21,149 nucleotides of DNA from Methylorubrum extorquens (GTDB taxonomy: Bacteria > Pseudomonadota > Alphaproteobacteria > Rhizobiales > Beijerinckiaceae): NCBI GenBank assembly GCA_019695455.1, contig JAEUAC010000431.1, positions 1 to 21,149 on the forward strand, given 5' to 3'. The notes under the pieces are model-generated. The model searched no databases. It had not been told where the DNA came from and saw nothing but the letters and a program-made list of their open reading frames with translations. A program made the position numbers and the translations under genes. How positions within the stretch are numbered: the first letter of the stretch is position 1; every line of letters starts with the position of its first letter. Positions 12,928 to 20,984 of the stretch are shown here, piece by piece.

Positions 12928-14340
12928 ATGACAGCCCAGACCTACCATCGCAGCCGTCCCGAGGAGGCGGTCGTCCAGCGCGTCGTGGCGGACCTGCAGG
13001 CCCGCTTCGGCAATCGCGCCGTCACCAGCCAGGCCGTCCGCGAGCAGCACGGCCACACGACCACCTGGCTGACGAACCAGCCGCCGGACGTCGTCGTGTT
13101 CCCGCACTCGACCGAGGAGGTCGCCGCCATCGTCCGGCTCTGCGCCGAGGCGAGGATGCCCGTGATCCCGTTCGGCACCGGCACGTCGCTGGAGGGGCAC
13201 CTGAACGCGCCCTACGGCGGCGTCTCCGTCGACACGAGCATGATGAAGGCCGTCGTCGCCATCCATGCGGAGGACCTCGATTGCGTGGTCCAGCCCGGCA
13301 TCACCCGCAAGGAGCTGAACGAGCAGCTGCGCGACACCGGCCTCTTCTTCCCGATCGATCCCGGCGCGGACGCCTCGCTCGGCGGCATGGTCTCGACGCG
13401 CGCCTCCGGCACCAACGCCGTCCGCTACGGCACCATGAAGGACAACACGCTGTCGCTGACGGTCGTCACGCCGGGCGGCGAGATCGTCAAGACGGGCACC
13501 CGCGCCAAGAAGAGTTCGGCCGGCTACGACCTCACGCGGCTCTTCGTGGGCTCCGAGGGCACGCTCGGCATCGTCACGGAGATCACGCTGCGCCTGCACG
13601 GCATCCCGGAGGCGATCGCGGCCGGCATCTGCCCGTTTCCCACGCTCGGCAGCGCCTGCGAGGCCGTGATCGTGACGATCCAGTCCGGCCTGCCGGTCGC
13701 CCGCATCGAGCTGCTCGACGACGTGCAGGTGCGCGCCGTCAACGCCTATTCCAAGCTGACCCTGCCGGTCTCGCCCCTGCTGCTGCTCGAGTTCCACGGC
13801 ACGGAGGCGAGCGTCGCCGAGCAGTCGCAGCGCTTCGGCGAGATCGCGGCCGAGTACGGCGGCGGCCCCTTCGAGTGGGCCACCAAGGCCGAGGAGCGCA
13901 GCCGGCTCTGGCAGGCGCGCCACGACGTCTACTGGGCCTCGCTCGGCCTCCGGCCCGGCGCGAAGGGGCTGGCGAGCGACGTCTGCGTGCCGATCTCCCG
14001 CCTCGCCGAATGCCTGGAGGAGACCAAGCGCGACATCGAGGCGTCGGGCCTGATCGCGCCGATCGTCGGCCATGTCGGCGACGGCAACTTCCACACCGGG
14101 CCCCTCGTCATGATGGACGACCCGGACGAGGTCGCGCGCTGCGAGGCCTTCCTGCACCGCCTGGCCGAGCGCGCCATCGCCATGGAGGGCACCTGCACGG
14201 GCGAGCACGGGGTCGGCCAGGGCAAGATGAAGTACCTGAAGGCGGAGCACGGCCAGCCGGCCCTCGACCTGATGCGGCTCCTGAAGCGCGCCATCGATCC
14301 CGACGACATCATGAATCCCGGCAAGATCCTGGCCGCCTGA
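12928..14340 (+). CDS. FAD-binding D-lactate dehydrogenase (D-2-hydroxyacid dehydrogenase, GlcD/LDHD type)
   Basis: 470 residues. Seen: the FAD-binding type 4 domain with PFGTGTSLEGH (81-91), PGADASLGGMVSTRASGTNA (145-164) and FVGSEGTLGIVTEITLRL (206-223); then the FAD-oxidase C-terminal domain with GHVGDGNFH (381-389, metal ligands H382 and H389) and GEHGVGQGKM (425-434), ending DPDDIMNPGKIL. This is the layout of D-lactate dehydrogenase (cytochrome) and glycolate oxidase GlcD. It oxidises D-lactate or a related D-2-hydroxyacid and passes electrons to cytochrome c, quinone or ETF. The lack of glcE/glcF neighbours favours a single-subunit D-lactate type. The ATG gives the usual N-terminus. 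The AsmA-like gene starts 13 nt after its stop. Confidence 0.9.
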   Translation: MTAQTYHRSRPEEAVVQRVVADLQARFGNRAVTSQAVREQHGHTTTWLTNQPPDVVVFPHSTEEVAAIVRLCAEARMPVIPFGTGTSLEGHLNAPYGGVSVDTSMMKAVVAIHAEDLDCVVQPGITRKELNEQLRDTGLFFPIDPGADASLGGMVSTRASGTNAVRYGTMKDNTLSLTVVTPGGEIVKTGTRAKKSSAGYDLTRLFVGSEGTLGIVTEITLRLHGIPEAIAAGICPFPTLGSACEAVIVTIQSGLPVARIELLDDVQVRAVNAYSKLTLPVSPLLLLEFHGTEASVAEQSQRFGEIAAEYGGGPFEWATKAEERSRLWQARHDVYWASLGLRPGAKGLASDVCVPISRLAECLEETKRDIEASGLIAPIVGHVGDGNFHTGPLVMMDDPDEVARCEAFLHRLAERAIAMEGTCTGEHGVGQGKMKYLKAEHGQPALDLMRLLKRAIDPDDIMNPGKILAA

Positions 14341-14353
14341 CCGCCCGCACGCC

Positions 14354-17300
14354 TTGCGCGACCTCCTCACCTTCCTGGCCGGGCTCGTCATCCTGGTCCT
14401 CGTGGCGGCCCTCGCGGTGCCGCCCTTCGTGGATTGGCGGGCGCAGCGGGACTACGTCGACGCCGCGATCTCCAAGGCGGCGGGCCTGCCGGTCGCGACG
14501 GAGGGCGCGCTGGAGGTGCGGCTCCTGCCTTCGCCGCGGCTCCGCATCGAGCGCATGCGGATCGGCAACCCGGCCGGCGACGACGCCTCGCTCCTCGCCC
14601 ATTTCGTGCGGGCCGAGATCGCCCTGCCGCCGCTCCTCTCGGGCGAGATCCGCTTCCTGGACAGCCGCGTCGGACGCCTGGAGGCCAAGCTGCCGACGGG
14701 CACCGGGGGCGATTGGCGCATCCCGCGGGCGCTGCTCGCCGCGGACGCGCTGCAGCACGCCTTCGTCTTCGAGAACCTCAGCGTCCTCCAGCTCTTCGTG
14801 ACGATGGTCGAGCCCGGCACCGGGCGGACGGACCAGATCTACGCCGAAGGCGTGCGGGTCGAGGCGCAGTCGCTCGCCGGCCCGTGGCGGATCGAGGGCC
14901 AGGCGGACGGGACGCCCTTCACGCTGCTCACGGGCGCGCTGGACCCGGACGGCCAGACCGCCGTGAAGCTGAACCTCGCGGGCGAGAAGCGCCCCCGCAT
15001 CGCGCTGGACGGCCGGCTCGTGTTCCAGCCCGAACCGGACGGAGCGAATCTCCGTCCGGTCTTCGAGGGCACGGCCCGCATCGCGGCCGGCCCGGAGGCC
15101 GGGGCCCCCGTCCCCGTCGTGGCGACGTCGCAGGTCCGGTCCGCCGGCCGCGCCGTGGATCTCGACGCCGTCGTGATCGAGGCCGGCGAGGGGACGGGCG
15201 CGGCCCGGCTCACCGGCTCGGGCCGGATCTCGATCGACGAGCGCCGGGCCGTGGTCGCGCTCGAGGGCCGGCGGGTGGACCTCGACGCCCTGCTGCGCCA
15301 GGGCGCGGCGGCGCCCTCCGCCGCCGCCCGCCTGCCGGTCGCGGTCGACGGCACGCTGAAGCTCGATTCGGCGGCGCTCGGGGGCGAGGAGCTGACCGGC
15401 CTCCAGGCCCGCTTCGCGCTCGACGGCACGCGGCTCGCAATCCCGTCCCTCGACGTGACCGTTCCGGGCGGAACGGCCGTGACGGCGTCCGGCACCGCCG
15501 ACCTCGTGCCGAACGGCGCCATCGACGGCCGGGTGGCGCTGAAGACGCGGGCCGCCGACCGGTTCGTCGCCTGGCTCGGGCGGCTCGGCTTCGGCGCCGT
15601 CCCGTCCGGCATGCTCGACGGGCGGGCGGCGGAGGCGTCGGCCGACATCGTCGTGGCGGCGCCCGTGGCGTCGCTCCGCAATCTCCGCATCCAGGTCGGC
15701 GACGGGATCGCGACCGGGCTCCTGCGCTACACGGCGGCCGAGCCGAGCGGCCGCCCGCGCCTCGACGCGCAGCTCGCGGTGCAGAACCTCGACCTCACGG
15801 CGGCGCCCTCCATCCGGGGCGCCTTCGACGCGGCGGGCGCCTTCGACCTCGGGCTCATCCTCGACGCGCGCAACGTCGGCTACGGCACGGCCGAGCGGGG
15901 AGGGCGCATCGCCGCCCGCATCCGCTCGGACGGGCTCGCCCTCGCCGTGGACCGGCTGGAGATCGTCGACCTCGCGGGCGCGAACGCGTCCCTGTCGGGC
16001 CAGCTCGAGCCCGGGGGCGGCGGCCGCATCGCGGGGCGCCTCACGGCCCGCCGGGCGGCGCCGCTCGTCGACCTCGTCGGACGCCCCTGGCTCGGACCGA
16101 TCGTGGACCTCGTGCCGGCCTTCGTGCGCGAGGGCGACCTCGACCTCGAGGTCACGGCCTCGCGCACCGGCGCCGGCGCGCTGACGACCCGCCTGTCGGG
16201 AACGGCGAGCGGCGGCTCGCTCGCCGGCGAGGTCGCGACGGAGAACGGCCGCACGCTGTCCCTTTCGGCCGATCTCGGCACGCCCCGGGCCGGCACCTGG
16301 TTCGGCCGGCCGGCCGACCCGGCGCTCGCCCGTCCGGCCCGGATGGCGCTCCGGGGCACGCGGCCGGCCGGCGGGGCGCTGGCGCTGTCGCTCGACGGCG
16401 AGGTCGCCGGCCTGCGGATCGCGACGCGCACGCCCTTCGGCCTCACGCCGGAGGAGGACGGGATCACGTCCGGCGAGGCGGCCGTGGTCGCGGCCGACGC
16501 GGCGCCGCTGCTCGCCGCCGCCGGCTTCGGCGCGGTCGGCGCCGTCCCGGTGGACCTCGCGGTCACGATCGCGCGCGATCTCGACCTGACCCGCATCAAG
16601 GCCGCCGGTCGCATCGCCGGGACGGCGGCCGAGATGGACCTGCGGGCCGCCGGCCGCGCGGCCATCACCGGCTCGGCCTCGCTCGGCCGCGTGTCGCTGC
16701 CCGGCCTCGCCGCGTTCCTCGTCGTGCCGCCGGGCGGTCCCGAGGGGACGGACCGCTTCGCGGCCCCGCCGCCGATCCCGGTCGGCGGCAGCATCGCGGT
16801 CTCGGCCGCGACCCTCGATCTCGGCCGCGGCCTCGCGGGCGGCGCCGCGCGGTTCGACCTCGCGACCGTCCCGGACGGGATCGCGGTCCGCGGCCTGGAG
16901 GCGACGCTCTTCGGCGGCCGGGTCGAGGGCGCCGTCACGCTGACGCGGCAGGGCGGGCTCGCGTCGCTGATCGGCGAGGGCAGCCTCGCGGGCGCGTCGC
17001 TGCCGGCCGTCGCCGGACCGCCCTTCGCGGGCGGCACCCTGGGCGTGCAGCTCCGCTTCGGGTCCTCGGGCGAGACCGCGTCCGGGCTCATGGGCAATCT
17101 CGGCGGGGCCGGAACGGTCGCGATCGACGGCCTGTCCGTGGCCGGCGCGGATGCCGGCGCGGGCCGTCGCGCCGCGGCCCGCGCCCTGCAGGGCGACGAC
17201 CCGCTGGCGCAGCCGCGACTCCTGACGCTCGTCTCGGACGAGCTCGGCCGCGCCCCGTTCGTCGCGACGGCGACGGTCGCCGGGCCGGGCAGCCTGGTCG

Positions 17301-17812
17301 GCGGCGTGCTGCGCATCGCTCCGCTCGCCGCGTCGGACGCGTCCGGATCCTGGCAGGGGGCGGCCAGCATCGACCTGCGGACCGCCTCGCTCGACATCCG
17401 CGGCGCCCTCACGGCTCGGGAGAGCCCTCGGACGTGGTCCGGCGCGCCTCCGACGATCGGGCTCGGCTGGCTCGGGCCGGTGGGCTGGCCGAACCGCGTG
17501 GTCGATGTCGGGCCGCTCGCGAACGGCCTCGCCTCCGTCGTGCTCACGCGCGAGCTGGAGCGGATCGAGGTCTTCGAGCTGGACGCCGCGGAGCGGGCCC
17601 GCATCAACGGCCGCCAGGAGATGGACCGCGCCCGCAAGGCCGCCGCCGAGGAGGCGATCCGCCAGGCGCGGCTGAAGGCGGAGGCCGAGGAACGGGCGCG
17701 TCGCGCGGCCGACCTCGCCCGCCAGGAGGCGGAGCGCATCCTGAACGTGGCGCCCGGCGGCGAGATGCGGGCCTCTCCGACCCCGCCGATCCCGCCCGCG
17801 CCGCTGCGCTGA
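14354..17812 (+). CDS. AsmA family protein
   Basis: 1152 residues. Seen: one N-terminal membrane anchor (LLTFLAGLVILVLVAALAVPPFV, about 4-26), then an AsmA-type opening in which an amphipathic AAISKAAGLPVATEGALEVRLLPSPRLRIERMRIGNP stretch precedes a very long series of short beta-like repeats rich in Gly, Ala, Asp and Leu. Family members are anchored in the inner membrane, span the periplasm and are thought to move lipids towards the outer membrane. The C-terminus is unusual: a charged Arg/Glu/Ala helical segment (about 1085-1130) followed by PTPPIPPAPLR. The TTG start at 14354 keeps the membrane anchor; the ribosome site is weak, so coupling to the upstream dehydrogenase is likely. The functional link between the two is unclear. 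Confidence 0.85.
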   Translation: MRDLLTFLAGLVILVLVAALAVPPFVDWRAQRDYVDAAISKAAGLPVATEGALEVRLLPSPRLRIERMRIGNPAGDDASLLAHFVRAEIALPPLLSGEIRFLDSRVGRLEAKLPTGTGGDWRIPRALLAADALQHAFVFENLSVLQLFVTMVEPGTGRTDQIYAEGVRVEAQSLAGPWRIEGQADGTPFTLLTGALDPDGQTAVKLNLAGEKRPRIALDGRLVFQPEPDGANLRPVFEGTARIAAGPEAGAPVPVVATSQVRSAGRAVDLDAVVIEAGEGTGAARLTGSGRISIDERRAVVALEGRRVDLDALLRQGAAAPSAAARLPVAVDGTLKLDSAALGGEELTGLQARFALDGTRLAIPSLDVTVPGGTAVTASGTADLVPNGAIDGRVALKTRAADRFVAWLGRLGFGAVPSGMLDGRAAEASADIVVAAPVASLRNLRIQVGDGIATGLLRYTAAEPSGRPRLDAQLAVQNLDLTAAPSIRGAFDAAGAFDLGLILDARNVGYGTAERGGRIAARIRSDGLALAVDRLEIVDLAGANASLSGQLEPGGGGRIAGRLTARRAAPLVDLVGRPWLGPIVDLVPAFVREGDLDLEVTASRTGAGALTTRLSGTASGGSLAGEVATENGRTLSLSADLGTPRAGTWFGRPADPALARPARMALRGTRPAGGALALSLDGEVAGLRIATRTPFGLTPEEDGITSGEAAVVAADAAPLLAAAGFGAVGAVPVDLAVTIARDLDLTRIKAAGRIAGTAAEMDLRAAGRAAITGSASLGRVSLPGLAAFLVVPPGGPEGTDRFAAPPPIPVGGSIAVSAATLDLGRGLAGGAARFDLATVPDGIAVRGLEATLFGGRVEGAVTLTRQGGLASLIGEGSLAGASLPAVAGPPFAGGTLGVQLRFGSSGETASGLMGNLGGAGTVAIDGLSVAGADAGAGRRAAARALQGDDPLAQPRLLTLVSDELGRAPFVATATVAGPGSLVGGVLRIAPLAASDASGSWQGAASIDLRTASLDIRGALTARESPRTWSGAPPTIGLGWLGPVGWPNRVVDVGPLANGLASVVLTRELERIEVFELDAAERARINGRQEMDRARKAAAEEAIRQARLKAEAEERARRAADLARQEAERILNVAPGGEMRASPTPPIPPAPLR

Positions 17813-17819
17813 GGCGGCG

Positions 17820-18047
17820 CTACCCGCCGTACTCGGCCTGCCCGGCGGCGAGGAGCAGGTGCACGCGGATGGCCGAGGACAGGTTGGTGTCGCCGCGCCC
17901 GCGGTCGATCTCCGACACCAGGGCCGGCACGGAGAGGCCCCGCCGCTCGGCGAGGCGGCCGAGCGCGTCCCAGAACGGCTCCTCCAGCGAGATGCTCGTC
18001 CGGTGCCCGGCGATGGAGAGCGACCGCTTGCGGACGCCCGCCGTCAC
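17820..18047 (-). CDS. Ribbon-helix-helix domain protein
   Basis: 75 residues. The segment KRSLSIAGHRTSISLEEPFWDALGRLAERRGLSVPALVSEID fits the ribbon-helix-helix fold: a strand with R-T-S-I-x-L-E, then two helices. The C-terminus SSAIRVHLLLAAGQ is usual for this small family of putative DNA-binding proteins. Target unknown. Its GTG start overlaps the DUF4169 stop as GTGA, so the two are translated together, downstream of the acetolactate synthase gene. It converges on the AsmA gene with only 7 nt between stops. Confidence 0.85.
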   Translation of the reverse strand: MTAGVRKRSLSIAGHRTSISLEEPFWDALGRLAERRGLSVPALVSEIDRGRGDTNLSSAIRVHLLLAAGQAEYGG

Positions 18048-18223
18048 GTCTCGTCCCGGCGATGCGCGTCGAGCACGGCCCGGCTGCGGCGCTGCTCCGC
18101 CTCGGCGGCGTCGCGCTCGGCCTTGGGACGGCCGAACCTGGTCCGGTTGGCGTCGGCGCGCGCCTCGTCCGCCGCCCGGTCCCGCGCCTTGCGGGCCTTC
18201 CGCAGGTTGACGATCTCGGCCAT
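18044..18223 (-). CDS. DUF4169 family protein
   Basis: A 59-residue, highly charged protein beginning MAEIVNLRKARKARDRA, with ANRTRFGRPKAERDAAEAE in the middle and a C-terminal LDAHRRDET. The MAEIVNLRxARK start, the N-R-x-x-F-G-R-x-K-A-E-R centre and the short LDxHRR end match DUF4169, a family of alphaproteobacterial small proteins with no known function. It is probably all helical. The ATG is at 18223, 17 nt after the acetolactate synthase stop on the same strand. The stop overlaps the start of the ribbon-helix-helix gene. Confidence 0.85.
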   Translation of the reverse strand: MAEIVNLRKARKARDRAADEARADANRTRFGRPKAERDAAEAEQRRSRAVLDAHRRDET

Positions 18224-18240
18224 GGCCGCCCCGCCTCCGC

Positions 18241-20016
18241 TCAGACGAGCTGCCGGCCCTCGGCCGAGATGACCGAGCCGAGATCGGTCGCGCCCGTCTC
18301 GCCGAGATAGTCGTTCAGCAGCATCTCGTTATGCGCCTTGCCCGACGGGATCATGGGGAAGCAGTTCTCCTTCTTGTCCACCAGGCAATCGAAGATGACC
18401 GGCTTGTCGATGGAGATCATCTCCCGGATCGCGTCGTCGAGCGAATCCGGGTCGCCGCAGCGGATCCCGGCGCCGCCATAGGCTTCCGCCAGCTTCACGA
18501 AGTCCGGCAGGGACTCGGAATAGCTCTGCGAGTAGCGGCCGCCATGCAGGAGCTCCTGCCATTGCCGCACCATGCCCATGTACTCGTTGTTCAGGATGAA
18601 GATCTTGACCGGCAGACGGTACTGCACGGCGGTCGACATCTCCTGCATGTTCATCAGGATCGAGGCCTCGCCCGCGATGTCGATCACGAGCGCGCCCGGA
18701 TGGGCGAGCTGCGTGCCGATGGCCGCCGGCAGGCCGTAGCCCATGGTGCCCAGGCCGCCGGACGTCATCCAGCGGTTCGGGTCCTCGAACTTGTAGTACT
18801 GGGCGGCCCACATCTGGTGCTGGCCGACCTCGGTCGTGACATAGGTGTCGTGGCCCTTGGTGAGTTCGTAGAGCCGCTCGACCGCGTATTGCGGCTTGAT
18901 GACGGACGAGGAGGGCCGGTAGGCGAGGCACTTCCGGTCGCGCCAGCGGCCGATCTCGCTCCACCAGGCCTGATGGGCGCCTTCGTCCCGCGCCGGCTTC
19001 AGCTCCTTCCAGGCGCGCACCATTGCCTCGAGCACGTGGGCGCAATCGCCGACGATGCCGATGTCGGCCTTCACGTTCTTGCCGATCGAGGAGGCGTCGA
19101 TGTCGACGTGGATCTTCTTCGAGTGCGGCGAGAAGGCGTCGAGCCGCCCCGTGATGCGGTCGTCGAAACGGGCGCCGATCGCGACCATGACGTCGCAATC
19201 GTGCATGGCGTGGTTGGCCTCGTAGGTCCCGTGCATGCCGAGCATGCCGAGGAAGGCCGGGTTCGAGGCCGGAAACGCGCCGAGCCCCATCAGGGTCGAC
19301 GTCACCGGGAAGCCCGTGAGCCGCGCGAGCTCGCGCAGCGCCGCCGAGGCGCGCGGTCCCGAATTGATGACGCCGCCCCCCGTGTAGAGGATCGGCCGCT
19401 TGGCGCGCGCCATCATCTCGACCGCCTGCCGGACCCGCCCCTCGTCGCCCTCGACCTTCGGCCGGTAGGTCTTGTGGCCGTTGTCGGAGGGGCGCTCGTA
19501 GAGCCCGGCCTTGAACTGGATGTCCTTCGGCAGGTCGATCACGACCGGACCCGGGCGGCCGTTCGTCGCCACGTAGAAGGCCTCGTGCAGGATGCGCGGC
19601 AGGTCCTCGATCGATTTGACGAGGTAGTTGTGCTTCGTGCAGTTCCGCGTGATCCCGACCGTGTCGCATTCCTGGAACGCGTCCGTGCCGATGAGGTGCG
19701 TCGGCACCTGTCCCGTGATGCAGACCAGCGGGATTGAATCGAGCATCGCGTCGGCGAGGCCGGTCACGGCGTTGGTCGCGCCCGGTCCCGAGGTCACCAG
19801 CACCACGCCCGGCTTGCCCGAGGAGCGCGCGTAGCCCTCGGCGGCATGGACCGCGCCCTGCTCGTGGCGCACGAGGACGTGGGTGAGGGCCGGCTCGTGG
19901 AACAGGGCGTCGTAGATCGGCAGGACGGCGCCGCCGGGATACCCGAAGACGTGGTCCACGCCCTGGTCGCGGAGCGCCCGGACGACCATCTCGGCGCCCG
20001 TCATCGTCTCGCTCAT
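18241..20016 (-). CDS. ilvB: Acetolactate synthase, large (catalytic) subunit
   Basis: 591 residues. Joins pyruvate with pyruvate or 2-oxobutyrate using thiamine diphosphate and FAD, the first common step to valine, leucine and isoleucine. Seen: FGYPGGAVLPIYDAL (25-39), catalytic E52 in RHEQGAVHAAEGYAR, TSGPGATN (75-82), ITGQVP (100-105), a middle FAD domain (HGTYEANHAMHDCDV, GARFDDRITG), and the cofactor Mg region where residues 449-452 are GEAS instead of the usual GDGS/GDAS, followed by N477 and E479. ATG at 20016 with a GGGGAG site. It is preceded by an attenuator and followed by DUF4169, not by ilvN. It is also named ilvI in this group. Confidence 0.95.
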   Translation of the reverse strand: MSETMTGAEMVVRALRDQGVDHVFGYPGGAVLPIYDALFHEPALTHVLVRHEQGAVHAAEGYARSSGKPGVVLVTSGPGATNAVTGLADAMLDSIPLVCITGQVPTHLIGTDAFQECDTVGITRNCTKHNYLVKSIEDLPRILHEAFYVATNGRPGPVVIDLPKDIQFKAGLYERPSDNGHKTYRPKVEGDEGRVRQAVEMMARAKRPILYTGGGVINSGPRASAALRELARLTGFPVTSTLMGLGAFPASNPAFLGMLGMHGTYEANHAMHDCDVMVAIGARFDDRITGRLDAFSPHSKKIHVDIDASSIGKNVKADIGIVGDCAHVLEAMVRAWKELKPARDEGAHQAWWSEIGRWRDRKCLAYRPSSSVIKPQYAVERLYELTKGHDTYVTTEVGQHQMWAAQYYKFEDPNRWMTSGGLGTMGYGLPAAIGTQLAHPGALVIDIAGEASILMNMQEMSTAVQYRLPVKIFILNNEYMGMVRQWQELLHGGRYSQSYSESLPDFVKLAEAYGGAGIRCGDPDSLDDAIREMISIDKPVIFDCLVDKKENCFPMIPSGKAHNEMLLNDYLGETGATDLGSVISAEGRQLV

Positions 20017-20050
20017 TGTTCTCTCCCCTGCGTTGCGCCGTGCCCGAGAC

Positions 20051-20076
20051 AATAAAAAAGGGCCCCGAGGGACCCT
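20051..20076 (-). terminator. Attenuator terminator upstream of ilvB
   Basis: On the minus strand AGGGTCC (20076-20070), loop CTCG, GGGCCCT (20065-20059), with one G-T pair, runs into TTTTTT (20059-20054) and then ATT. It ends about 35 nt before the ilvB ATG, so it must be overridden for ilvB expression. It is the only textbook intrinsic terminator with a T-tract that I found in the window. Confidence 0.85.
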
Positions 20077-20080
20077 GCAT

Positions 20081-20130
20081 GCGCCATCAACCGGATAAAG
20101 CGGGGGTCAGACCCGCTCCGTCGATGGCGC
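20081..20130 (-). promoter_or_regulatory. ilv leader stems (pause/antiterminator region)
   Basis: On the minus strand GCGCCATC (20130-20123, in leader codons) pairs with GATGGCGC (20088-20081), enclosing AGCGGG (20117-20112) with CCCGCT (20104-20099). GACCC (20108-20104), overlapping the leader stop codon, is complementary to GGGTC in the terminator's left arm (20075-20071), so it could block the terminator when no ribosome sits on the stop. Confidence 0.5.
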
Positions 20131-20157
20131 CTTCCTTACGATAATGGTGTTGGGCAC
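20107..20157 (-). CDS. ilvB leader peptide
   Basis: A 16-residue frame, MPNTIIVRKAPSTERV, from GTG 20157 to TGA 20107. GGAG lies 6 nt before the GTG. It carries consecutive Ile-Ile-Val codons and ends in Val, the end products of the pathway, followed at once by the stems and terminator. Known: branched-chain amino acid operons of proteobacteria are often controlled by ribosome stalling at such codons. The frame is open upstream, but the promoter position makes the GTG the natural start. Confidence 0.65.
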   Translation of the reverse strand: MPNTIIVRKAPSTERV

Positions 20158-20186
20158 GAGCCGCTCCGGCCGATAATCTGCCTCCG

Positions 20187-20215
20187 CGGTAGCCCCTGCG
20201 CCGGTCCCGGTCAAG
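20187..20215 (-). promoter_or_regulatory. Candidate promoter of the ilv leader
   Basis: On the minus strand CTTGAC (20215-20210), a 17-nt spacer, then CTACCG (20192-20187), fitting the alphaproteobacterial CTTGAC-N17-CTATAT pattern well at -35 and weakly at -10. Transcription would begin near 20180, about 23 nt before the leader start and 130 nt before the terminator end. Confidence 0.45.
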
Positions 20216-20270
20216 CCGGGCGGACGGATCTCGTCCCCCGACGGGCGCGGCGCGGGTGCCGTGCGACGGG

Positions 20271-20957
20271 TCAGCCCACGATCGCCAGCGTCGCGACGGC
20301 GTAGCCGTGTCGGATCGTGCGGCCGAGCACGGGGTCGTGCAGCTCGAAGTCGAAGCGGTCGGCCGGCCGGATGCCGCCCTTGGCCGCGAAGGTGCCGCCG
20401 AACAGGGCGCAGCCGTCGGGCAGGCCCGCCTCGAAGCCGCGTGCCACGAGCTCGTCGGCGGGCAGCATGTCCGCGAGCGTGCCCTCCTGGTAGAGCACCC
20501 GCTCGCCGGCGATGGTGGCGAAGGAGCGCAGGATCAGCCGATCCCAGTGGCCCGCGACCTCCGCCAGGGGCCAGACCTCCGGGGCGATCGGCTTGTCGCA
20601 CATCTGCTTCGACACGGTGATGTTGTAGGTCTCGACCTTCCGGTCCGTGTGGTCCGAGCCGACGCCCACGAAGGTCTCGCCGTCCGCTCGCAGCAGCACG
20701 AACTCGACCTCGCCGCTCGACTCGCCGCCGCTCGCCTCGATCGCGTCCGCGCCGGTCAGCCGCGCGGCGGCCACCCGATAGTAGATCGGCGTGGAGGCCG
20801 GCGGCGCCACGCCGAGCTCGGCCAGTTCGGCGATGTGCTTGTCGCGGGCCACCGGGTCGCGGCCGGTCCAGCCCGCGATGACGAGCTCCCGGACCAGCAT
20901 GGTCCGGTCTTCGGAGCGGCCCTCGGCCGTGACGTGGAGGGCGAGCGGGTGCGGCAT
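20271..20957 (-). CDS. DUF2848 family protein
   Basis: 228 residues. The segments VRELVIAGWTGRD (22-34), FVGVGSDHTDRKVETYNITVSKQMCDKP and CALFGGTFAAKGGIRPADRFDFELHDPVLGRTIRHGYAV are those of DUF2848, a cytosolic family of unknown function whose end resembles the fumarylacetoacetate hydrolase fold (F-E-L-x-D-P). The invariant-looking GSDHTDR and KGG-I-R-P stretches suggest an enzyme. The ATG at 20957 gives the usual MPHPLALHV-type N-terminus but has a weak ribosome site. It starts 27 nt after the amidase gene and is probably co-transcribed with it. The start of the ilv promoter lies downstream of its stop. Confidence 0.85.
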   Translation of the reverse strand: MPHPLALHVTAEGRSEDRTMLVRELVIAGWTGRDPVARDKHIAELAELGVAPPASTPIYYRVAAARLTGADAIEASGGESSGEVEFVLLRADGETFVGVGSDHTDRKVETYNITVSKQMCDKPIAPEVWPLAEVAGHWDRLILRSFATIAGERVLYQEGTLADMLPADELVARGFEAGLPDGCALFGGTFAAKGGIRPADRFDFELHDPVLGRTIRHGYAVATLAIVG

Positions 20958-20984
20958 GGGGCAGGTCCGGGACGAAGGGGCGGA

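Noticed and set aside
14434..18210. 1258-codon frame overlapping the AsmA gene
   Set aside because: It is an alternative reading frame of AsmA rich in Arg, Gly and Pro; the AsmA frame has a membrane anchor and family-type repeats.
20107..20601. 164-codon minus-strand frame ending in the ilv leader
   Set aside because: Most of it is an out-of-frame shadow of DUF2848; only the last 16 codons, with their own GTG and GGAG, make sense as a leader peptide.
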